A stretch of DNA of 64,000 nucleotides from Ignavibacteriota bacterium (GTDB lineage: Bacteria > Bacteroidota > Ignavibacteria > UBA10030 > SZUA-254), in NCBI GenBank assembly GCA_016212665.1, contig JACREZ010000044.1:1-64000 (forward strand), in the 5' to 3' direction. Below are positions 34,200-42,363 of the stretch, piece by piece; within the stretch, counting starts at the first letter, position 1, and every line of letters begins with the position of its first letter. Below the pieces are notes generated by a model, which did not search any database, had not been told where the DNA came from, and saw only the letters and a list, made by a program, of their open reading frames with translations. The translations under genes were made by a program, and so were the position numbers.

Positions 34200-35195
34200 A
34201 TGAAAAAATCTATTATCTTTTTAATGTTTATCGTCTTGGCATTTACCGGATGCGGCAAGAAAGAAACGCCACCGGTTCCGGTCGGTGAAATGTCGGAGTA
34301 CAAAGACCCCGCCTACGGATTTAAGATTCATTACCCGAAGGAATGGAAACAACTTGGAACGACGGGGAACGCCGTGTTTGTAAAATCACAGGAAGTGGTC
34401 AATAAATTTATGGACCCATCGAGCGGGGAAGAAGGAGGACAGGTCAGTGTTGAAGTACTGAAGTTGGAAGGGAAAACTTCCGATGAAGTGATTGCCACTG
34501 CGAAAGAAGTATTTAAGGAGGCATGGTCGAAGATTGATATTCAACCCGACCAGCAAGTGACGGTTGCGAATAAACCTGCGACGAAAGTCAATTACTCAGT
34601 TCCCGTTACTTCAAAATCAAATATTACCGGTTACCTGATTTATGTTGCCGGAGATACGGCTGTGTACAAATTGGATTTCATCGGGTACGGAGACCAATTT
34701 ACCGCGCACGCCGGCGTATTCGATGCGATGTTGAAATCGTTTGAACTTCCCGTGGTGATAATTAAATCAGACAAATGGATGGCATCGCCGAGCATGGAAA
34801 ATTACAACTCGAATTTCTTCACGATGCAATATCCTGAAAATATGGTTCCTGAAAATGTGAACAAAGGGAAGAATGATTTCTCGATGAAACTTCGTGCAGA
34901 CCGTTTAGATTGCAGTATTCAGATTGATGTCTTCGGCGCGCAAAAATTAACCACAGAAAAAGTGTTCGAACAGAACAAAGGAAAAGTAAAAGCACGCAGT
35001 ACAGGCAAAGCCACGATAGACGGAAACGAAGCATTGTGGGTGGAAGATGCACCGATGGCAAACATTACACGTCGCCAATATTATGTTGTGAAGAACGATA
35101 AGGTAATTCGTCCGACCGTGATTTGGTTTGCGGCGCAGAAAGATATTTACTTTCCTGCTTTTGAACAGTGCGTCAGTTCTATGAAGTTGAAATAG
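34200..35195 (+). CDS. lipoprotein with two PsbP-like modules
   Basis: This 331-residue lipoprotein has a signal peptide and lipobox FTGC (C18). The mature part begins with YKDPAYGFKIHYPKEW, a PsbP/DUF-type 'YGFKIxYPxxW' start, and a second similar module begins near residue 190 (NYNSNFFTMQYPENM). The SD-like AAAGGAATC precedes the ATG. No function is known; it ends before a strong terminator. Confidence 0.75.
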   Translation: MKKSIIFLMFIVLAFTGCGKKETPPVPVGEMSEYKDPAYGFKIHYPKEWKQLGTTGNAVFVKSQEVVNKFMDPSSGEEGGQVSVEVLKLEGKTSDEVIATAKEVFKEAWSKIDIQPDQQVTVANKPATKVNYSVPVTSKSNITGYLIYVAGDTAVYKLDFIGYGDQFTAHAGVFDAMLKSFELPVVIIKSDKWMASPSMENYNSNFFTMQYPENMVPENVNKGKNDFSMKLRADRLDCSIQIDVFGAQKLTTEKVFEQNKGKVKARSTGKATIDGNEALWVEDAPMANITRRQYYVVKNDKVIRPTVIWFAAQKDIYFPAFEQCVSSMKLK

Positions 35196-35233
35196 TTGCA
35201 TAACAATTCTCCGGTTAGAGAAGAAATGATGTT

Positions 35234-35271
35234 GAAGCGCGCGGGCAGAACAATGCAAGCGCGCTTTTTTT
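35234..35271 (+). terminator. Rho-independent terminator
   Basis: AAGCGCGC and GCGCGCTT pair over a ~15-nt loop, followed by a run of T, 39 nt after the lipoprotein gene. Confidence 0.85.
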
Positions 35272-35469
35272 GTTTCTGTGAAATCGGATTTCAGTTTTGA
35301 GATGAATTCTCACAATGTTGAGAATCTCCAAAATTGTTGTTCGTTTAGTTTTTATTCACTCAAAGTTCTCTGGCATATTGATTGCCAAATCCTGTCTATC
35401 GGGTTTATCTCGACCACACAATGGGCGAATTGAACTTCGCTCAACAATACAAATTAAGAAAGCATTCTC

Positions 35470-37179
35470 ATGGATATTAAAAACAGAACAGTGTTAGTGT
35501 TAGGCGGCTGGGGTCTTGTCGGTTCGGCGATTTGCCGGAAATTGATGGGCGAACATCCGAAACGAATTATCGTGACCTCGTTGAAGAAGGAAGAAGCGGA
35601 AGAAGGTGTTGCGCAGTTGTACGAGGAGTTTCCTTCGGCAAAGAAAAATTTCTTTGTCCCGTGGTGGGGCAATATTTTTACACGGCACGATTTCAAAGAT
35701 ATGAACCGGGAAGACATTCTTGGCGATGACAGAAAACGTAAAATGCTGATTGACGACATGCTTGAGGAACTCGATGAGAATGTTCTCCACCGTTCGGCAA
35801 TTTTTCAACTGCTTGAAAAATACAAACCGGATATCATCATAGACAGTATCAATTCGGCAACCGCCATTGCATATCAGGATATTTTCCAGAGTGCACGCGG
35901 GGTATTGAAAGAGTTCAAGCAAAACAACGGCGGTACAGACATTAGCACGATTCAAAACTCGGTTGAGCGGCTACTGTGTACGTTGTATGTTCCCCAGCTG
36001 ATTCGTCATGTGCAGATTTTATACAAGTCCATGCACAAGTGCGGCACAAAAACATATGTGAAAATCGGAACGAGTGGAACCGGCGGAATGGGATTGAACA
36101 TTCCTTATACGCACAGCGAAGAACGACCATCTTCTGTGTTGTTAAGTAAGTCGGCAGTCGCTGGTGCGCATACGTTGTTGCTGTTTCTTATGGGACGAAC
36201 ACCCGATGCGCCAATCACGAAAGAAATAAAACCGGCGGCGGCAATTGCCTGGAAGAAAGTCGGATACGGCGAAATCAAACGGCGAGGAAAGCCTGTCGAG
36301 TTGGTTGATTGTCCGCCAAAGCAGGGAGTAAAGTTGAGAGATACGTTCCGGCTACGGATGAAAAATACAGCCACGCCGATGAATGAAACATTAAAGTCGG
36401 TGTTTATTGATACCGGCGAAAACGGAATTTTTTCGCGCGGGGAATTTGAAGCGATTACAACTCCGGGACAAATGGAATTTGTAACGCCGGAAGAAATTGC
36501 CGAGAACGTGATTTATGAAATCAAAGGAAGAAACACGGGACATGATGTTATTGACGCGCTCGATAACACAATAATGAATCCGACATATCGCGCCGGGTAC
36601 ATGTACCACAGCGCGTTCGAGAAAATTTCAGAACTTGAGAAATTGCATGAAGTTGACAGCGTCGCATTCGAGGTCCTCGGTCCGCCTCGGCTTTCCAAAT
36701 TGTTGTATGAATCGTACCTGCTGAAGCGTTGTTTCAAAGATATTCGCTCGGCGCTCAAAGCAACTCCGAGGCAAATATCGGATAGGTTGACGAAAGAAAT
36801 TTCTTCCAACAAAAAACTTCGTGCGCAAATCATTTCTATCGGAATTCCAATTCTCCTTCCTGATGGGAAAACATTATTACGCGGAGATGAAATCAAGATT
36901 CCACCGTTTCAGGGTGAGAACGAGTTACGGGTGAATGCCGAACGTATTAATCACTGGGCGCATGATGGCTGGGTGGATTTACGCGTAGCAAACATGAAAC
37001 TCTGGAAAGAACGTTTTGAGCAACTCATTGAAGTGAGTGAACGCATCCCAGCGAACGAAACAAGTTCGCGCTACATGTACACTCCCGATTTCTGGAACAA
37101 CTTCAAAGAGATTCATCCCGGAAAACTCGCCGGCTGGATTTTCAGTTACGAGGAAGAAGGGATGAGGATGAAAGCGTGA
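35470..37179 (+). CDS. Rossmann-fold NAD(P)-binding protein of unknown substrate
   Basis: This 569-residue cytoplasmic protein begins with a dinucleotide-binding motif VLVLGGWGLVGSAICRKL (residues 9-26, GxxGxxG). It continues with DIIIDSINSATAIAYQD and KIGTSGTGGMGLNIPYTHSEE, as in extended short-chain dehydrogenases or epimerase-like reductases, but is longer than those. A C-terminal ~150 residues (DDG...HWAHDGWVDLRVANMKLW) is not recognised. It sits near the lysine-catabolism genes, which hints at a role in amino-acid or lipid oxidation but proves nothing. Confidence 0.7.
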   Translation: MDIKNRTVLVLGGWGLVGSAICRKLMGEHPKRIIVTSLKKEEAEEGVAQLYEEFPSAKKNFFVPWWGNIFTRHDFKDMNREDILGDDRKRKMLIDDMLEELDENVLHRSAIFQLLEKYKPDIIIDSINSATAIAYQDIFQSARGVLKEFKQNNGGTDISTIQNSVERLLCTLYVPQLIRHVQILYKSMHKCGTKTYVKIGTSGTGGMGLNIPYTHSEERPSSVLLSKSAVAGAHTLLLFLMGRTPDAPITKEIKPAAAIAWKKVGYGEIKRRGKPVELVDCPPKQGVKLRDTFRLRMKNTATPMNETLKSVFIDTGENGIFSRGEFEAITTPGQMEFVTPEEIAENVIYEIKGRNTGHDVIDALDNTIMNPTYRAGYMYHSAFEKISELEKLHEVDSVAFEVLGPPRLSKLLYESYLLKRCFKDIRSALKATPRQISDRLTKEISSNKKLRAQIISIGIPILLPDGKTLLRGDEIKIPPFQGENELRVNAERINHWAHDGWVDLRVANMKLWKERFEQLIEVSERIPANETSSRYMYTPDFWNNFKEIHPGKLAGWIFSYEEEGMRMKA

Positions 37180-37366
37180 GTTCGTTGGAGCATGGATTAC
37201 TGGATTGATGGATTGTTGGAGAATTGGAGTATTATGTTACTGACGTGGGGTCGTTTGAACGAGCGATGAATGTACACGGAACCTCTTGCCGAATGGTATT
37301 GCTTCATCATTTTCCACAAATTATCTATATTGAAATGGAAATGAAACCACACGGAGATTATAACTG

Positions 37367-37582
37367 ATGAAAACATTTACCGCGTATATCGAATATGACC
37401 CGCAGACCAACCTGTATGTTGGAACAGTTCCCGGAATCCATGGGGCTCATTCACAGGGTGTGACCCTTGATGAGTTGCAACAAAACTTAAAAGAAGTTAT
37501 TGAATTATGTCTTGAAGAGTCGGAAAATAGTTTGGAAACTCTTCCGCGGTTCGTCGGATTACAGCAACTTGAGATTGCTTGA
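37367..37582 (+). CDS. hicB: HicB-family antitoxin
   Basis: This 71-residue protein with [31 protein letters not shown] and [12 protein letters not shown] is a HicB/UPF0150 domain without a DNA-binding part. Its TGA overlaps the ATG of the following hicA gene. It is a second HicBA pair, different in sequence from the one at 23.9 kb. Confidence 0.9.
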   Translation: MKTFTAYIEYDPQTNLYVGTVPGIHGAHSQGVTLDELQQNLKEVIELCLEESENSLETLPRFVGLQQLEIA

Positions 37583-37812
37583 TGGGTCGGATTCCGGTTG
37601 TTGATGCAAAAACAATCGAGAGAATTCTCTTGCGTCTTGGCTTTGAGCGTGTTCGCCAGAAAGGAAGTCACGCGTTCTATCGTCATCCTGACGGAAGAAC
37701 AACAACACTACCACATCATCCGGGCAGAGATATTGCCCGCCCTCTTCTCCGTGAAATCCTTCGCGAAATAGAACTGACACCAATGGAGTTTCTTCAGGAA
37801 CTAACCCGTTGA
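37582..37812 (+). CDS. hicA: HicA-family mRNA interferase toxin
   Basis: This 76-residue protein with [24 protein letters not shown] and [16 protein letters not shown] is a typical HicA; His of GSHAFY is the expected catalytic residue. The ATG at 37582 forms TGATG with the hicB stop. Confidence 0.9.
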   Translation: MGRIPVVDAKTIERILLRLGFERVRQKGSHAFYRHPDGRTTTLPHHPGRDIARPLLREILREIELTPMEFLQELTR

Positions 37813-37916
37813 GTTAGGGAATACTGGAGTAGCGGAGTAATGAAGTTTTGGAGGATTGATTCATTGATGACTGAATCGGTGAATCATTGATTTCATTCCT
37901 GAATATTTAACATTAA

Positions 37917-37953
37917 ACGGCGGTTTCAAACTTCTTCTGTTTGAAACCGCCGT
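37917..37953. terminator. long perfect hairpin between hicA and the T9SS gene
   Basis: ACGGCGGTTTCAAAC and its reverse complement form a 15-bp perfect stem over a 7-nt loop. It lies downstream of hicA and of the minus-strand T9SS operon, so it probably ends both transcripts, though T runs are short. Confidence 0.75.
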
Positions 37954-38004
37954 AGATGTATGAGGTCAATTGACGTCAGTTTTAACTGACGGAAAATGGA
38001 AACA

Positions 38005-41000
38005 TTATCTCACTAAAAGCATCTTCTTCGTGTCCGTGAATATCTCAACAACTCCTTCCTCATCAACCGATTCCACAGTAATGCGATAGAAATAAACTCC
38101 GCTCGGAAGATGAGTTGCCTCAAACGGGAATTCATATTCACCTTCTTCCATTTCTTCCCGGTTCAACACCGTTGCAATTTCCTGCCCGAGTGTGTTGTAC
38201 ACCTTCAACGTAACCAATCCCAAATTCGAAATCCGAAAACCGAAATTCGTCGTGGGGTTGAACGGATTAGGGAAGTTCTGTTCTAACGAAAATTCTTCCG
38301 GAAGTTCAACAGAAGGAATCGGTAAAAATTCCGCGTGCGGTGTTGCTCTTGGACTTTCACGCAGGAAAGAGATTTCATTTACCGTGCGAACGCCTTTCAG
38401 CATCAATCGTGTGCAACTCCAACAGGTTGTGTCAACCGTCGAGTCGGCAAAGGCGGCATTGATTTTCTGAACGACATCAAAATATTTCGATGAATCGGTT
38501 CCCTTCGGGAAATTCCCGCAGTTGAGGAACTGGTCAACATAATTTGCAATGTCTTCCACGCGGTCGCCGTTGAACGGGTCGCTCGCATCTTCGTTGCTGT
38601 TATCATACAGCAAGTCAGCCAAACCGTAGGGGAACTTGAGGTAACTGCTTGCAAGAATATTCATCTTCAGCGCAAGTTGCTCGGCGAAGAGTTTGTTGTC
38701 GTGAACCTGCGGTGGAAGTTCTTTCAACTGTTTCGAGAACGGTTTTCCGTTTTTCAATGTATCCAAGCATCGCGCCGCGCCGCTGTGGAACGTTCGTTTC
38801 TTGTACAGCGAGTTCTGCGCGTTTGCATATTTTTTTAAAGCGACAGAATGAGCACCGTACGTCGCTCCGACAGTGAACGGAAATGCCCGAAGGATTGTCA
38901 GGTCTTCTCCGACATTGTGAAGATTCGGCATTGGCAGAAGGAGCGCCTGTCTTGTGTATGCGGAGTCAGGAACTGTTTTCTTTTTCTTGATACTTCCCCA
39001 AGAATACTTTGTTTTCATCTTAGAACCTTTCGCTCCAAGACCCTCAACAACGAGAACGGTTCCCGAATCGAGCGGCGGAGTGAAGGTTGTTACGATTTTC
39101 TTCGCATTGACAAATGTTGCTACTGTTTCGGACGTAACCGCTTTTTTGATAAGCCCCGTTGCCGCCATACTTAATTCAACCGTCAGTTTATCACCGACAG
39201 AAGTTGAATCAACAGAAACTATGAAAGCAAAATTGACTGCAACCGGTTTGCATTTTTCTGCTTTGAATTTTCCTTTCGTGTCTTTTGATAATGCCCATTG
39301 CTGAACAGTTGCCGTCCGGTATTTGTAGGCGCTGACGGAATCCTTCACTGAGATTCTCTGGAATTTGAAATTGTTGACTTCATTCCATTCGGAAACATTT
39401 TTATTCGCATCGAGCCATACATAAATGCGGTGCGGACCGAGCGGGAAGTTTTCGGGAATTGTCAGGGCAGTGCCTATCGTATCCATTCCGCCGACCGGAA
39501 GACTGACATAGAAATCTCCGCCGAGTTGATTTCCAATCGTCAGTGGATTTCCATCGAAGAAGCGAACAAGCGCGGCAGAAATATTATTATCGGAAGAATC
39601 ATCGTTCTTGAAAATTGCAAAGATGTTGAGCGAACTTGATTGTGTGATTGTGTAGGGCGAAACGCTTAAGTGCATGACAGAAATATCTCGCCCGGAAGTA
39701 ACGATATTGACATACGAATTATTGTCACTTGAGTCGCCATACGTATCAAACACACGCACGCCGACCTGCCCGTGATAATCTTCATTGAACACAGCGGTGA
39801 CAGTATCGGTGAAGGCATCATCGAATGCACCATCGCCATCCAAATCCCATTTGTACGCAATGACGGAATCTTCGGGGTCAGGGTCGTACGAATCTCTCGC
39901 ATCAAGCAGGATTGACTCGCCGGCTTTTCCTGCGTACGCAGGAGCGCGGTCTTCCGTGATGGAAACAGCAACCGGTTTATTATTATACGTTTGAATTTTG
40001 ACATTCTTCGATTCAATATCGAACATCGGCGGGTCGCTATTGTCCATGACGCGAAGAGTGACAGTGTATGTTCCTGTGTCGGCATAGCCCGGATTTGTCG
40101 GTACAGGACCAAAAGCGTCAGGCTCATCCCAATCAATTCCATCTGATGCGTCGAAATCCCATAACCACTCGACGATATTTTTTTCCGGGTTCAAATGGTA
40201 CGAGCCTGAACCGTCAACACGAAATTGTTTGTTGGGCGGTTTTGTTCCCATCGGTGCGATGACGGCAATTGGCGGAGGAATGACAACTCCCTGTGTCAAC
40301 ACAAGAATCGCAAGCGAAGAGTTGAGCGGGTCTCCCATATAACTTGTCGGTGCGTTACCGCTCCGGGGCCATGAACCGTTCGCGTTTTGTTTCCACGTAG
40401 CATGGTCAAGCAAGTGCGTAACATATTCCGCGTACCAATCATGCGTTCCAATCATGTGTTCACCGAGTCGGTTGTTGATGATTCTCATTCCTTTGGCAAC
40501 GCCATACATTGCATACGTATTTCCCTCAAGATGCCGTCGCCAGCCACTGTTTCCATCATCGCCGGTTGCTGACCAATACGTATTGATATAACTAATTGCA
40601 TTTGCAACGGGAGTTTGCGTTGTTGTGTAACCGAGAAACGCATAGTCTCCAATACCTGCCGCGGTTTTGGTGATATTTTGCCATTCTGTTCCTTGATAGC
40701 CGAAGCCGCCGCTTGCGTGTTGTGAGTATTGCAGGATATACAACATTTCGTTCTTCACCCATTGAGGAACCGGAACGCCCCACGATTTTTCCGCCGCTTC
40801 CATATTGAGCGCGGGCCACTGTGTTGTTGAGTTATCAGCATCGCCATTGCTCGATGTGTTGACGTTGTAACGCCATCCACCTCTCGGCCATCCTGCATCT
40901 GTTTGACTGTAGCACCATTGGTCAACTGCATCTACAACGAAGTCGTAAAAGGTTTTGCCTTTATACGCGCCGACGGGAATTGTATCGTTCTTCGCGCTCG

Positions 41001-42306
41001 CGGCTGAAAGATGCGCGCCGATGATTCCCAAAATCCCCATTCCATTTGCGTACGTGCTTGTGCTGACGTACACGCCCAGTCCGTTTCCATTGATGTCAGG
41101 AATTCCGGCTGTTTGCGGAGTCATTGCCATTGTTGTAGCGTTGCCGAACAAATAGTTCAATCCCTTCCGAACATATTCAGAATAAATATCATCGTCAATA
41201 TCGTTGCCGGGTAAGTGACCATTTTCCTCGAATGCAAGCAGCGCCATACCGGTTGATGCGTTGGCGTTGCTGTTATCAGCCCAGTAACCTGCGGAGTATT
41301 GATTCAAATAAAGATACCGGAGACCTTTCTCAATCGCCATGTTCACGCGTATTTGTTGAGTCGTAGAAGCATATACCTGAATCACCGATTGGTCACTATC
41401 TGAACGACCGAGCGCATCGGTGACGAACAACTTCATTGTTTTCGGTCCGGCGGTTGTGTACGTATGAGTCTTCGCTATATTATGTGCGTCGGTTACGTTG
41501 CCGGAATCCATTGCACCATCACCATAAAAAAGATAATACTTATAGGGTGATGTTCCGCCGTGAACATTTCCCCATACGTCATGCGCAACATTCACCAACG
41601 CGTTTGCATACGAAGTGCTTTTCGAATTACTCGGCATCGTGTTTACGCGAATTGGTCGTATCGGTGTTGAAGACAAAACAACCGCATCAATCTGATTGAA
41701 GCCGGAAACTGCCGGTGAGTTGATTGCAAGCCTGATCTCGGAGACATCGAACGAAGTCGTGGCAAAATTTACCATAAAAAATCTTGCCGAATCACCTTTC
41801 CAACCCGCGGCAGCAAACCAGACAACTTCCCATAGAGAAGTGGTTGGATTTTTTACATAGATAGTATCAATCGCACCGGTACGATATGTTTCATAAATAC
41901 CGATGGAAGTGACCGGCTCTGGATTATCGAAACCGAGTTCCAGATACTCACGTCGTCCATCGGGCGTAGCGCTTGCCCATGAATTACCATGGATACCGTA
42001 ATACGGATATACATCCGGCGCACCAAGCGCCTGAGTTGCAGAGTAGATTCCTGTTCCGTATTGTGTGCTGTACGCAAGGACGCTTGTTGCATACCGCAAA
42101 CTTTGCACCGAGGAGAGTTGCTCATATTCTGCCTGCCACGATTCCGCAGGAGTTTCCGTCGGTTGAATTTGAATCTCTGCAGGTGGTGAGTAATTTTTCA
42201 TCATCACTTGCGCTTGTTGTAGTAACTTGTCTGTTTGACTGTTTACCATGGTAACGGCAAAACAGAGGACGAAGCAAATCAAAAAGAGAGAGAATACCTT
42301 GTTCAT
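38005..42306 (-). CDS. giant T9SS-exported protein with terpenoid-cyclase-like toroid, PKD and CARDB domains
   Basis: This 1433-residue exported protein starts at ATG 42306, preceded by AGAAAGGAAAAAATT; the frame is open to 42354. After the signal peptide (~1-23) come a discoidin-like segment (~60-215), a PKD-like domain, and an alpha/alpha-toroid region similar to prenyltransferase/squalene-cyclase repeats (~330-680, GLRYLYLNQYSAGYW, STGMALLAFEENG). Two further PKD-like domains (VEWLWDFDASDG; AYKWDLDGDGAF) and a CARDB domain (~900-1010) follow. Then an unnamed ~330-residue module (GKFKAEK...LPMPNLHNVGE...) shared with the neighbour, and the T9SS tail (EQNFPNPFNPTT...TKKMLLVR). It is presumably on the cell surface; the role is unknown. 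Confidence 0.85.
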   Translation of the reverse strand: MNKVFSLFLICFVLCFAVTMVNSQTDKLLQQAQVMMKNYSPPAEIQIQPTETPAESWQAEYEQLSSVQSLRYATSVLAYSTQYGTGIYSATQALGAPDVYPYYGIHGNSWASATPDGRREYLELGFDNPEPVTSIGIYETYRTGAIDTIYVKNPTTSLWEVVWFAAAGWKGDSARFFMVNFATTSFDVSEIRLAINSPAVSGFNQIDAVVLSSTPIRPIRVNTMPSNSKSTSYANALVNVAHDVWGNVHGGTSPYKYYLFYGDGAMDSGNVTDAHNIAKTHTYTTAGPKTMKLFVTDALGRSDSDQSVIQVYASTTQQIRVNMAIEKGLRYLYLNQYSAGYWADNSNANASTGMALLAFEENGHLPGNDIDDDIYSEYVRKGLNYLFGNATTMAMTPQTAGIPDINGNGLGVYVSTSTYANGMGILGIIGAHLSAASAKNDTIPVGAYKGKTFYDFVVDAVDQWCYSQTDAGWPRGGWRYNVNTSSNGDADNSTTQWPALNMEAAEKSWGVPVPQWVKNEMLYILQYSQHASGGFGYQGTEWQNITKTAAGIGDYAFLGYTTTQTPVANAISYINTYWSATGDDGNSGWRRHLEGNTYAMYGVAKGMRIINNRLGEHMIGTHDWYAEYVTHLLDHATWKQNANGSWPRSGNAPTSYMGDPLNSSLAILVLTQGVVIPPPIAVIAPMGTKPPNKQFRVDGSGSYHLNPEKNIVEWLWDFDASDGIDWDEPDAFGPVPTNPGYADTGTYTVTLRVMDNSDPPMFDIESKNVKIQTYNNKPVAVSITEDRAPAYAGKAGESILLDARDSYDPDPEDSVIAYKWDLDGDGAFDDAFTDTVTAVFNEDYHGQVGVRVFDTYGDSSDNNSYVNIVTSGRDISVMHLSVSPYTITQSSSLNIFAIFKNDDSSDNNISAALVRFFDGNPLTIGNQLGGDFYVSLPVGGMDTIGTALTIPENFPLGPHRIYVWLDANKNVSEWNEVNNFKFQRISVKDSVSAYKYRTATVQQWALSKDTKGKFKAEKCKPVAVNFAFIVSVDSTSVGDKLTVELSMAATGLIKKAVTSETVATFVNAKKIVTTFTPPLDSGTVLVVEGLGAKGSKMKTKYSWGSIKKKKTVPDSAYTRQALLLPMPNLHNVGEDLTILRAFPFTVGATYGAHSVALKKYANAQNSLYKKRTFHSGAARCLDTLKNGKPFSKQLKELPPQVHDNKLFAEQLALKMNILASSYLKFPYGLADLLYDNSNEDASDPFNGDRVEDIANYVDQFLNCGNFPKGTDSSKYFDVVQKINAAFADSTVDTTCWSCTRLMLKGVRTVNEISFLRESPRATPHAEFLPIPSVELPEEFSLEQNFPNPFNPTTNFGFRISNLGLVTLKVYNTLGQEIATVLNREEMEEGEYEFPFEATHLPSGVYFYRITVESVDEEGVVEIFTDTKKMLLVR

Positions 42307-42363
42307 AATTTTTTCCTTTCTAACAATCTTGTTCATTAAAGTATGTTCATTCATGTTTGATGA

